Source: Hyphomicrobiaceae bacterium (GTDB lineage Bacteria > Pseudomonadota > Alphaproteobacteria > Rhizobiales > Hyphomicrobiaceae). From it: a stretch of 63,314 nucleotides of DNA. The translations under genes and the position numbers were made by a program. The DNA is taken from the NCBI GenBank assembly GCA_023384095.1, contig JAHDXT010000018.1, forward strand, positions 1 through 63,314, in the 5' to 3' direction. The notes beneath the pieces are model-generated. The model had not been told where the DNA came from. It searched no databases and saw nothing but the letters and a program-made list of their open reading frames with translations. Of this stretch, positions 35,196-43,333 are shown piece after piece. Every line of letters starts with the position of its first letter. The first letter of the stretch is position 1.

Positions 35196-36146
35196 TCAGC
35201 GGCGCGAGAGCTCGTCGAAGATCGTTTGGGTCCAGTGTTTCCTGCTGCGCGACGGTGCCTGCCGGAAGAAAGACGGCGGGGATGCACGCTCCGCAAGCCG
35301 CTCCCGGCGCTCCCGCCTGCTGGATGGCGCATCGCTGCCGGCCGAAGCGTCCTCGGCGCCCTCCCGCGTCAGCGCAACGCCGGACTGGACCGTATCGACG
35401 GGAGCGCCGACCGCCATGCGCCCGGGGAGCGGCTCGGGCGCGCGCCCGGCATCTGCCGACTGCTGCGGCGCGACGATGGTGTGCACCCGCGTCGTGCGCG
35501 TCTCGCCGGCTCGCACGCCGTCTGCGGGGCGCCGGTGCGCCAGCGCAGCCGTCGGCATGCAGCGGCCGGCGTCGCTGCGCGTTTCGTTGGCCCGGCACGA
35601 CCCGCACGCCTCACCTTCGTAGCCTCGCACCATCGTCAGGAGGATCTGGTCGGGCGCCTCGACTGGCAGGCTGGCGTTGACCCGGTCGGTGAAGCCGCTC
35701 ATGGCGCGCTTCGACATAGGCCCCCAGGCGCCGTCGATGTCGCCATGATAGCAGCCGACGCGGCGCAACTCCGTCTGCAGCGCGCGCGCCAGCTCATATC
35801 CGGTGAGGGTATCCTCCGGCTGGTCCGGCACGATCACCGTGCGACTTGCCGCAGCCGGGACATGCCCGGCGCCGACGACGATGGCACGGCGCTCCCAGGG
35901 TGCTGCCGCGGACCGCACCGCCGGCTCTTCGCCGGCGCGATCGCTCGACCTCGATTTCGCTGAGCTCTTCGTGCGCGCCAGCTCGCCGGTGCGGTCGAGA
36001 ACGACCGAAGAGGTGGTCAGCAGTCCGCCCCTCTGGTGCGCCTTGACCAGCTCCTCGACGGACGCCGTCTCCGGCCGCGGCTGGAAGTGGAGCGAGGCGA
36101 GCCAGATGCCCGCCAGAAGGACTGCGAACCCCACCCACACACGCAT
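35196..36146 (-). CDS. membrane-anchored peptidoglycan-binding-type protein
   Basis: About 316 residues. MRVWVGFAVLLAGIWLASLHF is an N-terminal membrane anchor. The middle contains LARALQTELRRVGCYHGDIDGAWGPMSKRAMSGFTDRVNA, which matches the peptidoglycan-binding domain 1 repeat. The rest is low complexity, with Ser, Arg and Pro. The C-terminus is basic. It likely sits in the periplasm against the wall. The start may instead be the ATG at 36218, which adds 24 residues before the anchor. Confidence 0.75.
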   Translation of the reverse strand: MRVWVGFAVLLAGIWLASLHFQPRPETASVEELVKAHQRGGLLTTSSVVLDRTGELARTKSSAKSRSSDRAGEEPAVRSAAAPWERRAIVVGAGHVPAAASRTVIVPDQPEDTLTGYELARALQTELRRVGCYHGDIDGAWGPMSKRAMSGFTDRVNASLPVEAPDQILLTMVRGYEGEACGSCRANETRSDAGRCMPTAALAHRRPADGVRAGETRTTRVHTIVAPQQSADAGRAPEPLPGRMAVGAPVDTVQSGVALTREGAEDASAGSDAPSSRRERRERLAERASPPSFFRQAPSRSRKHWTQTIFDELSRR

Positions 36147-36943
36147 CACCGCCACCCCCAACGCAACCCTCGATCGGCCACGGACCCGGTCCGGGACCCA
36201 GTCGAAACCATCAGCCATTCTGCACACGTCGTTAGTGTTCTTACGCCGCCACGACTCGGAAACCAACACGCAATGCTTCAGTTCCGCACTCGTCACGACC
36301 TTTTTACCGGCCGGCCTACCGCAGCGCTCGCCGGCGTCGATCGCCTGCCAGATCGGCGCCGCCGCAACGCATCCCGGGCTCCGATCCGGGACGGCGGCGA
36401 TGGGGCGGGTGGGCAGTGCAATCGCTATCGCCTGCATGGGCAGGGCCAGCACCGCCGTTGCCGCGGGTCGAAAGTGGATAACCGGAAGGGCCGCTGGGGA
36501 AAACGTGACCGGAATCGAACCCGAAAGCGTGCGCCGGCGGCGGCTGGCGATCGCCGGGCCCGCGACCTCGACCCGGTAAAAAGTTAACAAATCTCAACGA
36601 ATCGCTTAGCCTCCGCCGCCGAGGGGGACTTTTGTCGTAGTGCGTCTTTCGTACTGCTTACGCCACACCGGGATATGCACAGGCGGGATCTAGCGGCGAT
36701 AGCCGCCTGTTGAAAATCTCGGCGGGTCAGCGTTCCAGCCACATTCGCGAAGCGTGCGATACGGCCTTGCCGACGGCTCCGCCCATCGAGAGCCGATGCT
36801 CAGCGGCAGGTGATCCCGATCGTCGTCACGCAAGCCAGGACCATTTCTGGCCGGGAGCTGGAGGGTTGGACGGCGGACACCTCCTCGCACCAGTGGGGCC
36901 ACGATTACGGGGGGCTCCAGATGACTTTGGAGAGGGCAATGCA
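36147..36943. other. long gene-free stretch
   Basis: 797 bases between two divergent genes. The most notable part is an A/T-rich patch at 36574-36600 (TAAAAAGTTAACAAATCTCAA), which could hold divergent promoters. Reading frames here have no ribosome site or recognisable protein. The strong ribosome site GGAGAGGG of the next gene lies at its end. It could hide a small RNA, but nothing supports one. Confidence 0.45.
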
Positions 36944-38146
36944 ATGAGACATGCTCTGGGCGTGATAGGCGTTCTAGCGGCCGGCGTATTACTCGCCGTG
37001 TCGGCCGCGATGAATTGGCGATTTGGGTACAGTCTCGGAAAAACCGAGTTCGACGGCCTGATCTACGGATCGGCGAGCGCGGCGGCCGACTGCCTCAAGG
37101 CGCTCGTGCCGTTCTTCTTCTTCGCCGCATGGCGAAACCGGATGTGGTCGCAGGCGGCCGCATCAGTCCTGGTCTGGGTCGTCGTCACGGCCTACTCGCT
37201 GACCTCGGCCCTCGGCCACGCAGCGCTGAACCGCATGGACAGCACCGGGCAGCGGGCGATCGAGGCGCAGGCCTACAAGGACCTGCGCGCCGATCTCAAA
37301 CGGGCCCAGGAGCAGTTGAGCTGGGTGCCGCAGCATCGTCCGGCGTCTGCGGTTCAGGGCGAGATCGATGGCCTCAAGAGCACCCGCGAATGGTCCTTCA
37401 CTCAGGGGTGCACCAGCGTCACCGGTCCGCAGGGACGGAAGTTCTGCCAGGACTTCCACGGGCTCTCATCCGAGCTCGCGTCCGCGGAGCAGGCCGGAGT
37501 GCTCGAGGCGAGGATCGCCGAGGTTCAAAAGAAGCTCGGCAAAGTGGACGCCGGCTCGGTGATGGCGGAAGCCGATCCGCAGGCGGCAGTGCTGACGAAA
37601 CTCGCCGGCATCTTCGTGCCGGGGCTGACCGTGGAGGATATGCAGACCACACTGACCATCTTCATCGCGTTGCTGCTCGAGGTCGGGTCCGGCTTCGGCA
37701 TGTACATCGCCTTCAGCCAGTGGCGTCTTTATGACCGCCATGCGCCAGCCGCACCCGCGATGGCCTCGGTGGCCCAGTCGGTGTCCGTTGCCGCGCCCAA
37801 GGTGCTCACGATCGGCAAGGCGCGCGCGGGCGCCAATGACAACAAGACCGCAGCAAAGCTCGTCGCTCCCGAAACGGACGTCGAGCGCTTCCACAAGGAG
37901 AGGGTCGACAAGAAAGAGGGTTCGAGCGTTACGTCCACCGAGCTTTACGAGGACTACTGCACGTGGTGCGAGGATCAGGAAAAGGAGCCATTGGCACTTC
38001 CGACATTCTGCCGCGAGTTCGGTGAGCTCGGCGTGGTCAAGGCGAAGATCGCCGGCCGCGTCCGTCATATCGGCATCGCATTGAAATCGAGCCGCGAAAC
38101 CGAGGAGGACAAGAAGCTGCCGGCCTTGGCCACGCAGGCAGCCTGA
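36944..38146 (+). CDS. unknown membrane protein with a cytosolic C-terminal domain
   Basis: 400 residues. Three hydrophobic stretches fill residues 3-90, a Lys/Arg-rich coiled segment with three Cys follows (KDLRADLKRAQEQLS...), and another helix lies at about 230-260. The last 80 residues (TELYEDYCTWCEDQEKEPLALPTFCREFGELGVVKAKIAGRVRHIGI) resemble the small winged domains at the ends of phage and plasmid primases, so a nucleic-acid or plasmid link is possible (inference). GGAGAGGG precedes the ATG. Two terminators follow. Family not recognised. Confidence 0.75.
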   Translation: MRHALGVIGVLAAGVLLAVSAAMNWRFGYSLGKTEFDGLIYGSASAAADCLKALVPFFFFAAWRNRMWSQAAASVLVWVVVTAYSLTSALGHAALNRMDSTGQRAIEAQAYKDLRADLKRAQEQLSWVPQHRPASAVQGEIDGLKSTREWSFTQGCTSVTGPQGRKFCQDFHGLSSELASAEQAGVLEARIAEVQKKLGKVDAGSVMAEADPQAAVLTKLAGIFVPGLTVEDMQTTLTIFIALLLEVGSGFGMYIAFSQWRLYDRHAPAAPAMASVAQSVSVAAPKVLTIGKARAGANDNKTAAKLVAPETDVERFHKERVDKKEGSSVTSTELYEDYCTWCEDQEKEPLALPTFCREFGELGVVKAKIAGRVRHIGIALKSSRETEEDKKLPALATQAA

Positions 38147-38245
38147 GGGTTTGGCGCCACAGCCCAGAGCGCCAAAGCGGAGCGGAGCGCCGCGCAGGCG
38201 GTGCCCGCTCCCAGCTCCCCGGGCGAGGGCGACAGACTGACGAAG

Positions 38246-38275
38246 AAGGGCCGCGATGCGGCCCTTGGCTTTTTC
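38246..38275 (+). terminator. Rho-independent terminator 1
   Basis: AAGGGCCGC, loop GAT, GCGGCCCTT, then a GGCTTTTT tail. It lies about 100 bases after the 36944-38146 gene. Confidence 0.85.
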
Positions 38276-38289
38276 AGAGCCGGGACCGA

Positions 38290-38321
38290 CGAGGCGGGGC
38301 AGTGCTCCGCCTCGTTTCTTT
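38290..38321 (+). terminator. Rho-independent terminator 2
   Basis: CGAGGCGG stem, nine-base loop, CCGCCTCG, then TTTCTTT. A second terminator 15 bases after the first, insulating the aldehyde oxidoreductase operon. Confidence 0.8.
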
Positions 38322-38430
38322 ATGGTGGAACGACTGCGGCGCAGCCTGACGAGCCTGCTTTCAGGAACGCGACTTTGCGAATAGAGTGACGGGGCGCCTG
38401 GACCGATCAGCGCGGCGCGGGAGGGATGGA

Positions 38431-38928
38431 ATGCTCAAGGCACTAGTCATCGACCCCGGCAAATGCACGGGCTGCAAACAATGCGAGATGGCCTGCAGCT
38501 ATGAGAACGAGGGCGTCTTCAACCCGGCGAAGTCGCGTATCCGCGTTTTCGATTTCCACCACGAGGCCAGGTTCGTTCCCTACACCTGCACGCAATGCGC
38601 CGAGGCGTGGTGCCAGCAGGCCTGCCCCGTCAATGCCATCACCACGGACGCCATGGGCGTCAAGGTGGTGCACGAGAACCTGTGCGTCGGCTGCAAGGTG
38701 TGCACGATCGCCTGCCCGTTCGGCACCATCAACTACAACGCCTCGACCGGCAAGGTCATCAAGTGCGACCTGTGCCAGGGCAATCCTGCCTGCGCCGACG
38801 CCTGCCCGACGGCGGCCATCACGTACCAGGACGTCGAGCAGACGGGCTACGACAAGATGAAGCTCTGGGCCGCCAGGACAGGCACCGGCGAGTCCGCAGG
38901 GCCGAATGCCCCTGCCGCCAGGCACTAG
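38431..38928 (+). CDS. aorA: polyferredoxin subunit of aldehyde oxidoreductase (AorA-like)
   Basis: 165 residues with sixteen cysteines in four groups: CTGCKQCEMAC, CTQCAEAWCQQAC, CVGCKVCTIAC and CDLCQGNPACADAC. These bind four [4Fe-4S] clusters, as in the HycB/DmsB family. It should carry electrons between the tungsten subunit and the FAD subunit. GGAGGG precedes the ATG, and the next gene begins 17 bases later. The identification as AorA rests on gene order (inference). Confidence 0.92.
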   Translation: MLKALVIDPGKCTGCKQCEMACSYENEGVFNPAKSRIRVFDFHHEARFVPYTCTQCAEAWCQQACPVNAITTDAMGVKVVHENLCVGCKVCTIACPFGTINYNASTGKVIKCDLCQGNPACADACPTAAITYQDVEQTGYDKMKLWAARTGTGESAGPNAPAARH

Positions 38929-38945
38929 AGCCCGAGGAGGACAAG

Positions 38946-40793
38946 ATGGGTTGGACAAGCAAGATCCTGCGGGTGAACCTGACGGAAGGCACAGCCAAAT
39001 CCGAGCCGCTCAACATGGACTGGGCGGCCAAGTACCTCGGCCAGCGCGGCCTGGCATCCAGGTATCTGGTCGAGGAGATCGATCCCAGGTGCGATCCGCT
39101 CGGGCCCGGCAACAAGCTCATCTTCGCCACCGGGCCGCTGACCGGGACCGCGGCCTCGACCGGCGGGCGCTACTCCGTCATCACCAAGGGCGCGCTGACG
39201 AACGCCATCGCCTGCTCGAACTCGGGCGGCTACTGGGGCGCCGAGCTCAAGTTCGCCGGCTGGGACATGATCATCCTCGAAGGCAGGTCGCCGAAGCCGG
39301 TCTACCTCGCCGTAATCGACGACAAGGCCGAGCTCCACGACGCCTCGGGCATCTGGGGCACCTCCGTCTGGCAGACGGACGAGTGGATCAAGAAGCGCCA
39401 CCAGGACCCGATGATGCACGTCTCCGCCATCGGCGTGGCGGGCGAGAACCAGGTGCTCTACTCCTGCATCGTCAACGACCTGCATCGGGCCGCCGGGCGC
39501 TCCGGCGTCGGCGCTGTGATGGGCTCGAAGAACCTGAAAGCGATCGCGGTGCGCGGCACCGGCGGCGTCAGGGTCCGCGACTTCAAGGCGTTCATGGCGG
39601 CCGCCAATGCCGGCAAGAAGGTGCTGCGCGACAACGCGGTCACCGGACAGGGCCTGCCGACCCACGGCACGCAGGTGCTGATGAACGTCATCAACGAGGT
39701 CGGCGCGCTGCCGACGCGCAACTCGCGCGACGTGCAGTTCGAGGGCGCCCACGACATCTCCGCCGAGGCGATGGCGACGCCGCGCAAGACGGACGGCAGG
39801 AAGAACCTGCTCACCAACCAGGCCTGCTTCGGCTGCACCATCGCCTGCGGGCGCATCTCCAAGATCGACGAGAGCCACTACACCGTGCGCAACAAGCCGG
39901 AGTACTGGCACGCCTCGGGCGGACTCGAGTACGAGGCGGCCTGGGCGCTCGGCGCGGCGACGGGCGTCAACGACCTCGAGGCGCTCACCTACACGAACTT
40001 CATCTGCAATGAGCAGGGCCTCGACCCGATCTCCTTCGGCGCCACCGTCGGCGCCGCCATGGAGCTCTACGAGCTGGGGCTCCTCAGCAAGGAGACCACC
40101 GGCGGGCTGGAGATGAAGTTCGGCTCGGCCGAGGCTCTGACCAGGGCGGCGGAGCTCGTCGGCAAGGCCGAGGGATTCGGCAAGGAGCTGGGCCTGGGCT
40201 CGGCACGGCTGACCGCGAAGCACGGCAAGCCGGAGCTGGCGATGACGGTCAAGGGCCAGGAGTTTCCGGCCTACGACCCGCGCGGCATCCAGGGCATGGG
40301 GTTGACCTACGCCACCTCCAACCGCGGCGCCTGCCACCTGCGCTCGTATACTGTCTCGTCGGAGATCCTGGGCATCCCGCACAAGACGGACCCGCTGGTG
40401 ACGGACGGCAAGGCGGGCCTCGTCAAGGCGTTCCAGGACGCCACGGCGGCGGTGGACTCGACGGGGCTCTGCGTGTTCACGACGTTCGCGTGGACTCTCA
40501 ACGACATCGCGCCGCAGGTCGATGCCGCTGTCGAGGGCGGCTGGACGCCGGAGAAGATGCTGGAGGCCGGCGAGCGCATCTGGAACCTGGAGCGCCAGTT
40601 CAACATGCGCGCGGGTTTCACTGCTGCGGACGACCGGCTGCCGGACCGGCTGGTCAAGGAGGCCGCCAGGACCGGGCCCGCCAAGGGCCTCGTCAACGGG
40701 CTCGATAAGATGCTGCCCGAGTACTACGAGCTGCGCGGCTGGACCAAGGACGGTGTGCCGACGAACGAGACGGTCGCCCGGCTGGCGCTGTAG
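38946..40793 (+). CDS. aorB: tungsten aldehyde:ferredoxin oxidoreductase catalytic subunit (AorB-like)
   Basis: 615 residues, normal for the AOR family. MGWTSKILRVNLTEG and TGTAASTGGRYSVITKGALTNAIACSNSGGYWGAELKFAGWDMIILEG are standard N-terminal segments. The [4Fe-4S] ligands are C294, C297 and C301 (CFGCTIAC) and C509 (TGLCVFTTF). It should oxidise aldehydes to acids, or the reverse with strong reductants, using a tungsten bis-pterin. AOR enzymes are best known from anaerobes and archaea. AGGAGG precedes the start. Confidence 0.95.
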   Translation: MGWTSKILRVNLTEGTAKSEPLNMDWAAKYLGQRGLASRYLVEEIDPRCDPLGPGNKLIFATGPLTGTAASTGGRYSVITKGALTNAIACSNSGGYWGAELKFAGWDMIILEGRSPKPVYLAVIDDKAELHDASGIWGTSVWQTDEWIKKRHQDPMMHVSAIGVAGENQVLYSCIVNDLHRAAGRSGVGAVMGSKNLKAIAVRGTGGVRVRDFKAFMAAANAGKKVLRDNAVTGQGLPTHGTQVLMNVINEVGALPTRNSRDVQFEGAHDISAEAMATPRKTDGRKNLLTNQACFGCTIACGRISKIDESHYTVRNKPEYWHASGGLEYEAAWALGAATGVNDLEALTYTNFICNEQGLDPISFGATVGAAMELYELGLLSKETTGGLEMKFGSAEALTRAAELVGKAEGFGKELGLGSARLTAKHGKPELAMTVKGQEFPAYDPRGIQGMGLTYATSNRGACHLRSYTVSSEILGIPHKTDPLVTDGKAGLVKAFQDATAAVDSTGLCVFTTFAWTLNDIAPQVDAAVEGGWTPEKMLEAGERIWNLERQFNMRAGFTAADDRLPDRLVKEAARTGPAKGLVNGLDKMLPEYYELRGWTKDGVPTNETVARLAL

Positions 40794-40798
40794 CCGAT

Positions 40799-40907
40799 CC
40801 CCTCTCACCGCTTGCGGGAGAGGGTCGGGGTGAGGGGCGGCCACGGACGGTGACGCCAGATCCTGCCCCTCACCCTGGCCCTCTCCCCATCGGAATGAGG
40901 AGAGGGG
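40799..40907. repeat. long intergenic palindrome
   Basis: The left arm begins CCCCTCTCACC and includes GGGAGAGGGTCGGGGTGAGGGG; the right arm is its inverted, slightly different copy. It sits inside the aor operon between the catalytic and FAD subunit genes, an odd place for a repetitive element, and could influence the relative amounts of transcript on either side. Confidence 0.7.
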
Positions 40908-40926
40908 ATCAAGGGAGCCCGACACC

Positions 40927-42219
40927 ATGCACCACGTCATTCTCGGAGCAGGCCCCGCGGGCGTCACCGCGGCGGAAACGTTGCGCGGGCTCGATCCGGA
41001 CGCCCGCATCACGCTCGTCAGCGGCGAGCCCGAGCCGCCCTATTCCCGCATGGCCATCCCCTACCTACTCGAAGGCGGCATCGGCGAGTCGGGCACCTAC
41101 CTTCGCCAGCAGCCGGGCCACTACGACCGGCTCGGGATCGAGGTGATGCACGCCCGCGCCGGCGGGCTCGACGCCGCCAGCAAGCGGCTGTTCCTCAACG
41201 GCGATGCCCTTCCTTACGACAAGCTGCTGATCTCGACCGGCGCCTCGCCCGTCACGCCGCCGATCGAGGGCGCCAATCTACCCCGCGTCCACACCTGCTG
41301 GACGCTGGCCGATGCGCGCCGTATCATGGAGCTGGCGGACAGGAGCGCCCCGGTCGTCCTCGTCGGCGCCGGCTTCATCGGCTCCATCGTGCTCGAGGCA
41401 CTCTACGAGCGCGGCTGCGACCTCACAGTCGTCGAGATCGCGCCGCGCATGGTGGCGCGCATGATGGACGACGTCGCCGGCGGCATGCTGAAGCGCTGGT
41501 GCGAGGCCAAGGGCCTCCGCGTGCTGACCAACACGCGCGTCGAGCGGATCGCGAAATCCGCCAACGGCTCCGGCGAAGAGCTGCGCGTGTCGCTGTCGGA
41601 CGGCGGCACCATCCCGGCGCAGCTCGTCGTCATGGCGGCCGGGGTGCGGCCCAACGTCGGCTTCCTCGTCGGGTCGGGTGTCGTGGTGGAAGCCGGCATC
41701 CGGGTCGACGATCATCTCAGGACGACCGCGCCCGACGTCTATGCGGCCGGCGATTGCGCCCAGGCCGTGGACCTTTCGACCGGAATGCACGACGTGCTGG
41801 CGATCCAGCCCACGGCCGTCGAGCACGGCCGCATCGCCGCCCTCAACATGGGCGGCCGGCGCACGAGGCATCGCGGCTCGCTCAACATGAACGTGCTCGA
41901 CACGATGGGGCTCATCTCGAGCTCGTTCGGGCTCTGGCAGGGCGTCCAGGGCGGCGCCAGCGCCAAGATCGTGGACGAGGGCGGCTGGCGCTATCTCCGG
42001 CTCGAGATCGACGGCGACCGGCTGGTCGGGGCGCAGGCGGTCGGGCTGACGGAGCACGTGGGCATGCTGCGCGGGCTGATCCAGACCGGCCTCAGGCTCG
42101 GCGCCTGGCGAGACAAGCTGCTCAGCGCGCCGGAGCGTGCGGCCGAAGCTTATGTCGCGCTCGCACAAGGCATGACGGGACACGGCTGGACCGGCCCGCG
42201 GACCAAGACGCCGGTTTGA
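40927..42219 (+). CDS. aorC: NAD(P)/FAD-dependent oxidoreductase subunit (AorC-like)
   Basis: 430 residues. Two Rossmann motifs are visible: HVILGAGPAGVTAAETLRGLD (FAD) and VVLVGAGFIGSIVLEALYERG (NAD). FAD is also bound through PDVYAAGDCAQAVD. It is of the nitrite-reductase-large-subunit/rubredoxin reductase type. With AorA and AorB it would pass electrons to NAD+. The order AorA-AorB-AorC is that described for the aldehyde oxidoreductase of Aromatoleum aromaticum. Confidence 0.9.
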   Translation: MHHVILGAGPAGVTAAETLRGLDPDARITLVSGEPEPPYSRMAIPYLLEGGIGESGTYLRQQPGHYDRLGIEVMHARAGGLDAASKRLFLNGDALPYDKLLISTGASPVTPPIEGANLPRVHTCWTLADARRIMELADRSAPVVLVGAGFIGSIVLEALYERGCDLTVVEIAPRMVARMMDDVAGGMLKRWCEAKGLRVLTNTRVERIAKSANGSGEELRVSLSDGGTIPAQLVVMAAGVRPNVGFLVGSGVVVEAGIRVDDHLRTTAPDVYAAGDCAQAVDLSTGMHDVLAIQPTAVEHGRIAALNMGGRRTRHRGSLNMNVLDTMGLISSSFGLWQGVQGGASAKIVDEGGWRYLRLEIDGDRLVGAQAVGLTEHVGMLRGLIQTGLRLGAWRDKLLSAPERAAEAYVALAQGMTGHGWTGPRTKTPV

Positions 42220-42261
42220 TGATGTCCTTAGCGTTCCCAAGGGTTATCCCGGGCCTTCCCT

Positions 42262-42418
42262 GCCGTCATCCCGGACGACGATCCACCCTTCAGTGGCGAG
42301 GAGATCCGGGATCCAGCATAAGAAGCGCCGAAGGCTCCATGGACTGTGTCCTTCGGACTCTTTTTACGCTGGATGCCGGATCTGCGATCGCTACGCTCCC
42401 TGGTCCGGGATGACGGGA
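42262..42418. repeat. nested intergenic palindrome
   Basis: Outer arms CCGTCATCCCGGA (42263-42275) and TCCGGGATGACGG (42404-42416) are complementary, and an inner pair around GATCCGGGATCCAGC and GCTGGATGCCGGATC forms a second stem. It has the CGTCAT...ATGACG ends common to several palindromes in this window. It lies between aorC and the MoaD-like gene. Confidence 0.75.
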
Positions 42419-42431
42419 ACATCGTGAACCG

Positions 42432-42683
42432 ATGCACGTCACGCTGAAGCTCTACGCCTCCCTCGGCCAGTATCTCCCCCCACGCGCCGAGCGCAACGAG
42501 GCCCAGGTCGAGGTGGATGACGGCACCACCATCGGCGCGCTCCTGGCGCAGCATCTGGTCCCGCCCGAGGCCTGCCACCTGGTCCTGCTCAACGGCATCT
42601 TCCAGCCGCCTGCCGGACGCACGGCGGTCAGGCTCGCGGACGGCGATGCGGTCGCGGTGTGGCCGCCGGTTGCCGGCGGATGA
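42432..42683 (+). CDS. aorD: MoaD/ThiS-like sulfur-carrier protein (AorD-like)
   Basis: 83 residues of the ubiquitin-like MoaD/ThiS fold, ending in the required Gly-Gly (VAGG). Start MHVTLKLYASLGQYLP and middle HLVLLNGIFQ are typical. Members near AOR genes are thought to help make or insert the pterin-tungsten cofactor. The stop overlaps the next start (ATGA). Its place in this operon points to a dedicated cofactor role (inference). Confidence 0.9.
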   Translation: MHVTLKLYASLGQYLPPRAERNEAQVEVDDGTTIGALLAQHLVPPEACHLVLLNGIFQPPAGRTAVRLADGDAVAVWPPVAGG

Positions 42684-42985
42684 GCGCGGCCGAAGCGACC
42701 TCAGAGCGCGTCGAGAAGCTGATGGCGCTGTCCGAGCGCGAGTTCTCCAAGAGCATTGCGGCATTGCTGCCTTCAGGAGCTGCGATCGTGGCCCGTTGCG
42801 CCGTCGTTCCGCTCCAGACGGGCCAGGCCACCATCACCTATGAGGCGCTCCCCTCCGTTCGCCTCGGGCAGTCGCTCGAGCTGCCGCGGGCGCGCGTGGT
42901 GCTGACGTTCACGGGCGTCGGGATTGCGGAGCGCGAGGCGTTCCTCGCCCGCTTCGATGTTGCCTTCCAGCGCGGCGGCGGATAG
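42680..42985 (+). CDS. hypothetical protein coupled to the MoaD-like gene (AorE-like position)
   Basis: 101 residues, no family recognised. The sequence has a helical N-terminus (SERVEKLMALSEREFSKSIAALLP) and a beta-rich second half (AIVARCAVVPLQTGQATITYEALPSVRLGQSLELPRARVVLTFTG). The 4-base overlap with aorD makes co-translation likely. As I recall, the A. aromaticum aor operon also ends with an extra small gene, aorE, and this one occupies the same position. Confidence 0.6.
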   Translation: MSAAEATSERVEKLMALSEREFSKSIAALLPSGAAIVARCAVVPLQTGQATITYEALPSVRLGQSLELPRARVVLTFTGVGIAEREAFLARFDVAFQRGGG

Positions 42986-43027
42986 CTGAGCGGCTGGCCT
43001 CGGGGGCTGCCCGGCAGGAGCATATAC

Positions 43028-43333
43028 GTGAGCGATCAGCAGCATTGGGTCCGACCGAAGAGCTGGCCGGTGTTCGGCATCGGCCACAACGGCGGCCCGC
43101 CGCTCGACGATGACGAGCCGCCGGGCAAGCTGCTGTTCGTGCGGCATTGCTGGAAGAAGGCGCACGAGGAAGCATGGCGCACCCCCTCGCGCGACATCGT
43201 CCTGTTCCGCATGAGGCGCGCCGAGGCGGCCGGGCTGACCTACCGCGAGTACATTCTGGAATTGCTCGACACCGGGCGCTACCCGCAAGCCGGCGATCCG
43301 CGACCATCGAAGCGCGAGGAGAACCACGAGTGA
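43028..43333 (+). CDS. small conserved-type hypothetical protein
   Basis: 101 residues from a GTG start. It contains WPVFGIGHNGGPPLDDDEP, a motif I associate with rhizobial hypothetical proteins. The central part (FVRHCWKKAHEEAWRTPSRDIVLFRMRRAEAAGLTYREYILELLDTGR) is basic and helical and could bind nucleic acid. It overlaps the next gene by 4 bases (GTGA). Confidence 0.6.
   Translation: MSDQQHWVRPKSWPVFGIGHNGGPPLDDDEPPGKLLFVRHCWKKAHEEAWRTPSRDIVLFRMRRAEAAGLTYREYILELLDTGRYPQAGDPRPSKREENHE

Noticed and set aside
36500-36525. tRNA-like T-arm (reverse complement of GGTTCGATTCC type)
   Set aside because: The flanking bases do not pair as a T-stem, and no anticodon arm or acceptor stem can be drawn around it.
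36316-36597. Small minus-strand gene in the long gap after the peptidoglycan-binding-type gene
   Set aside because: No ribosome site, a Gly/Pro/Arg-rich translation and no recognisable motif.
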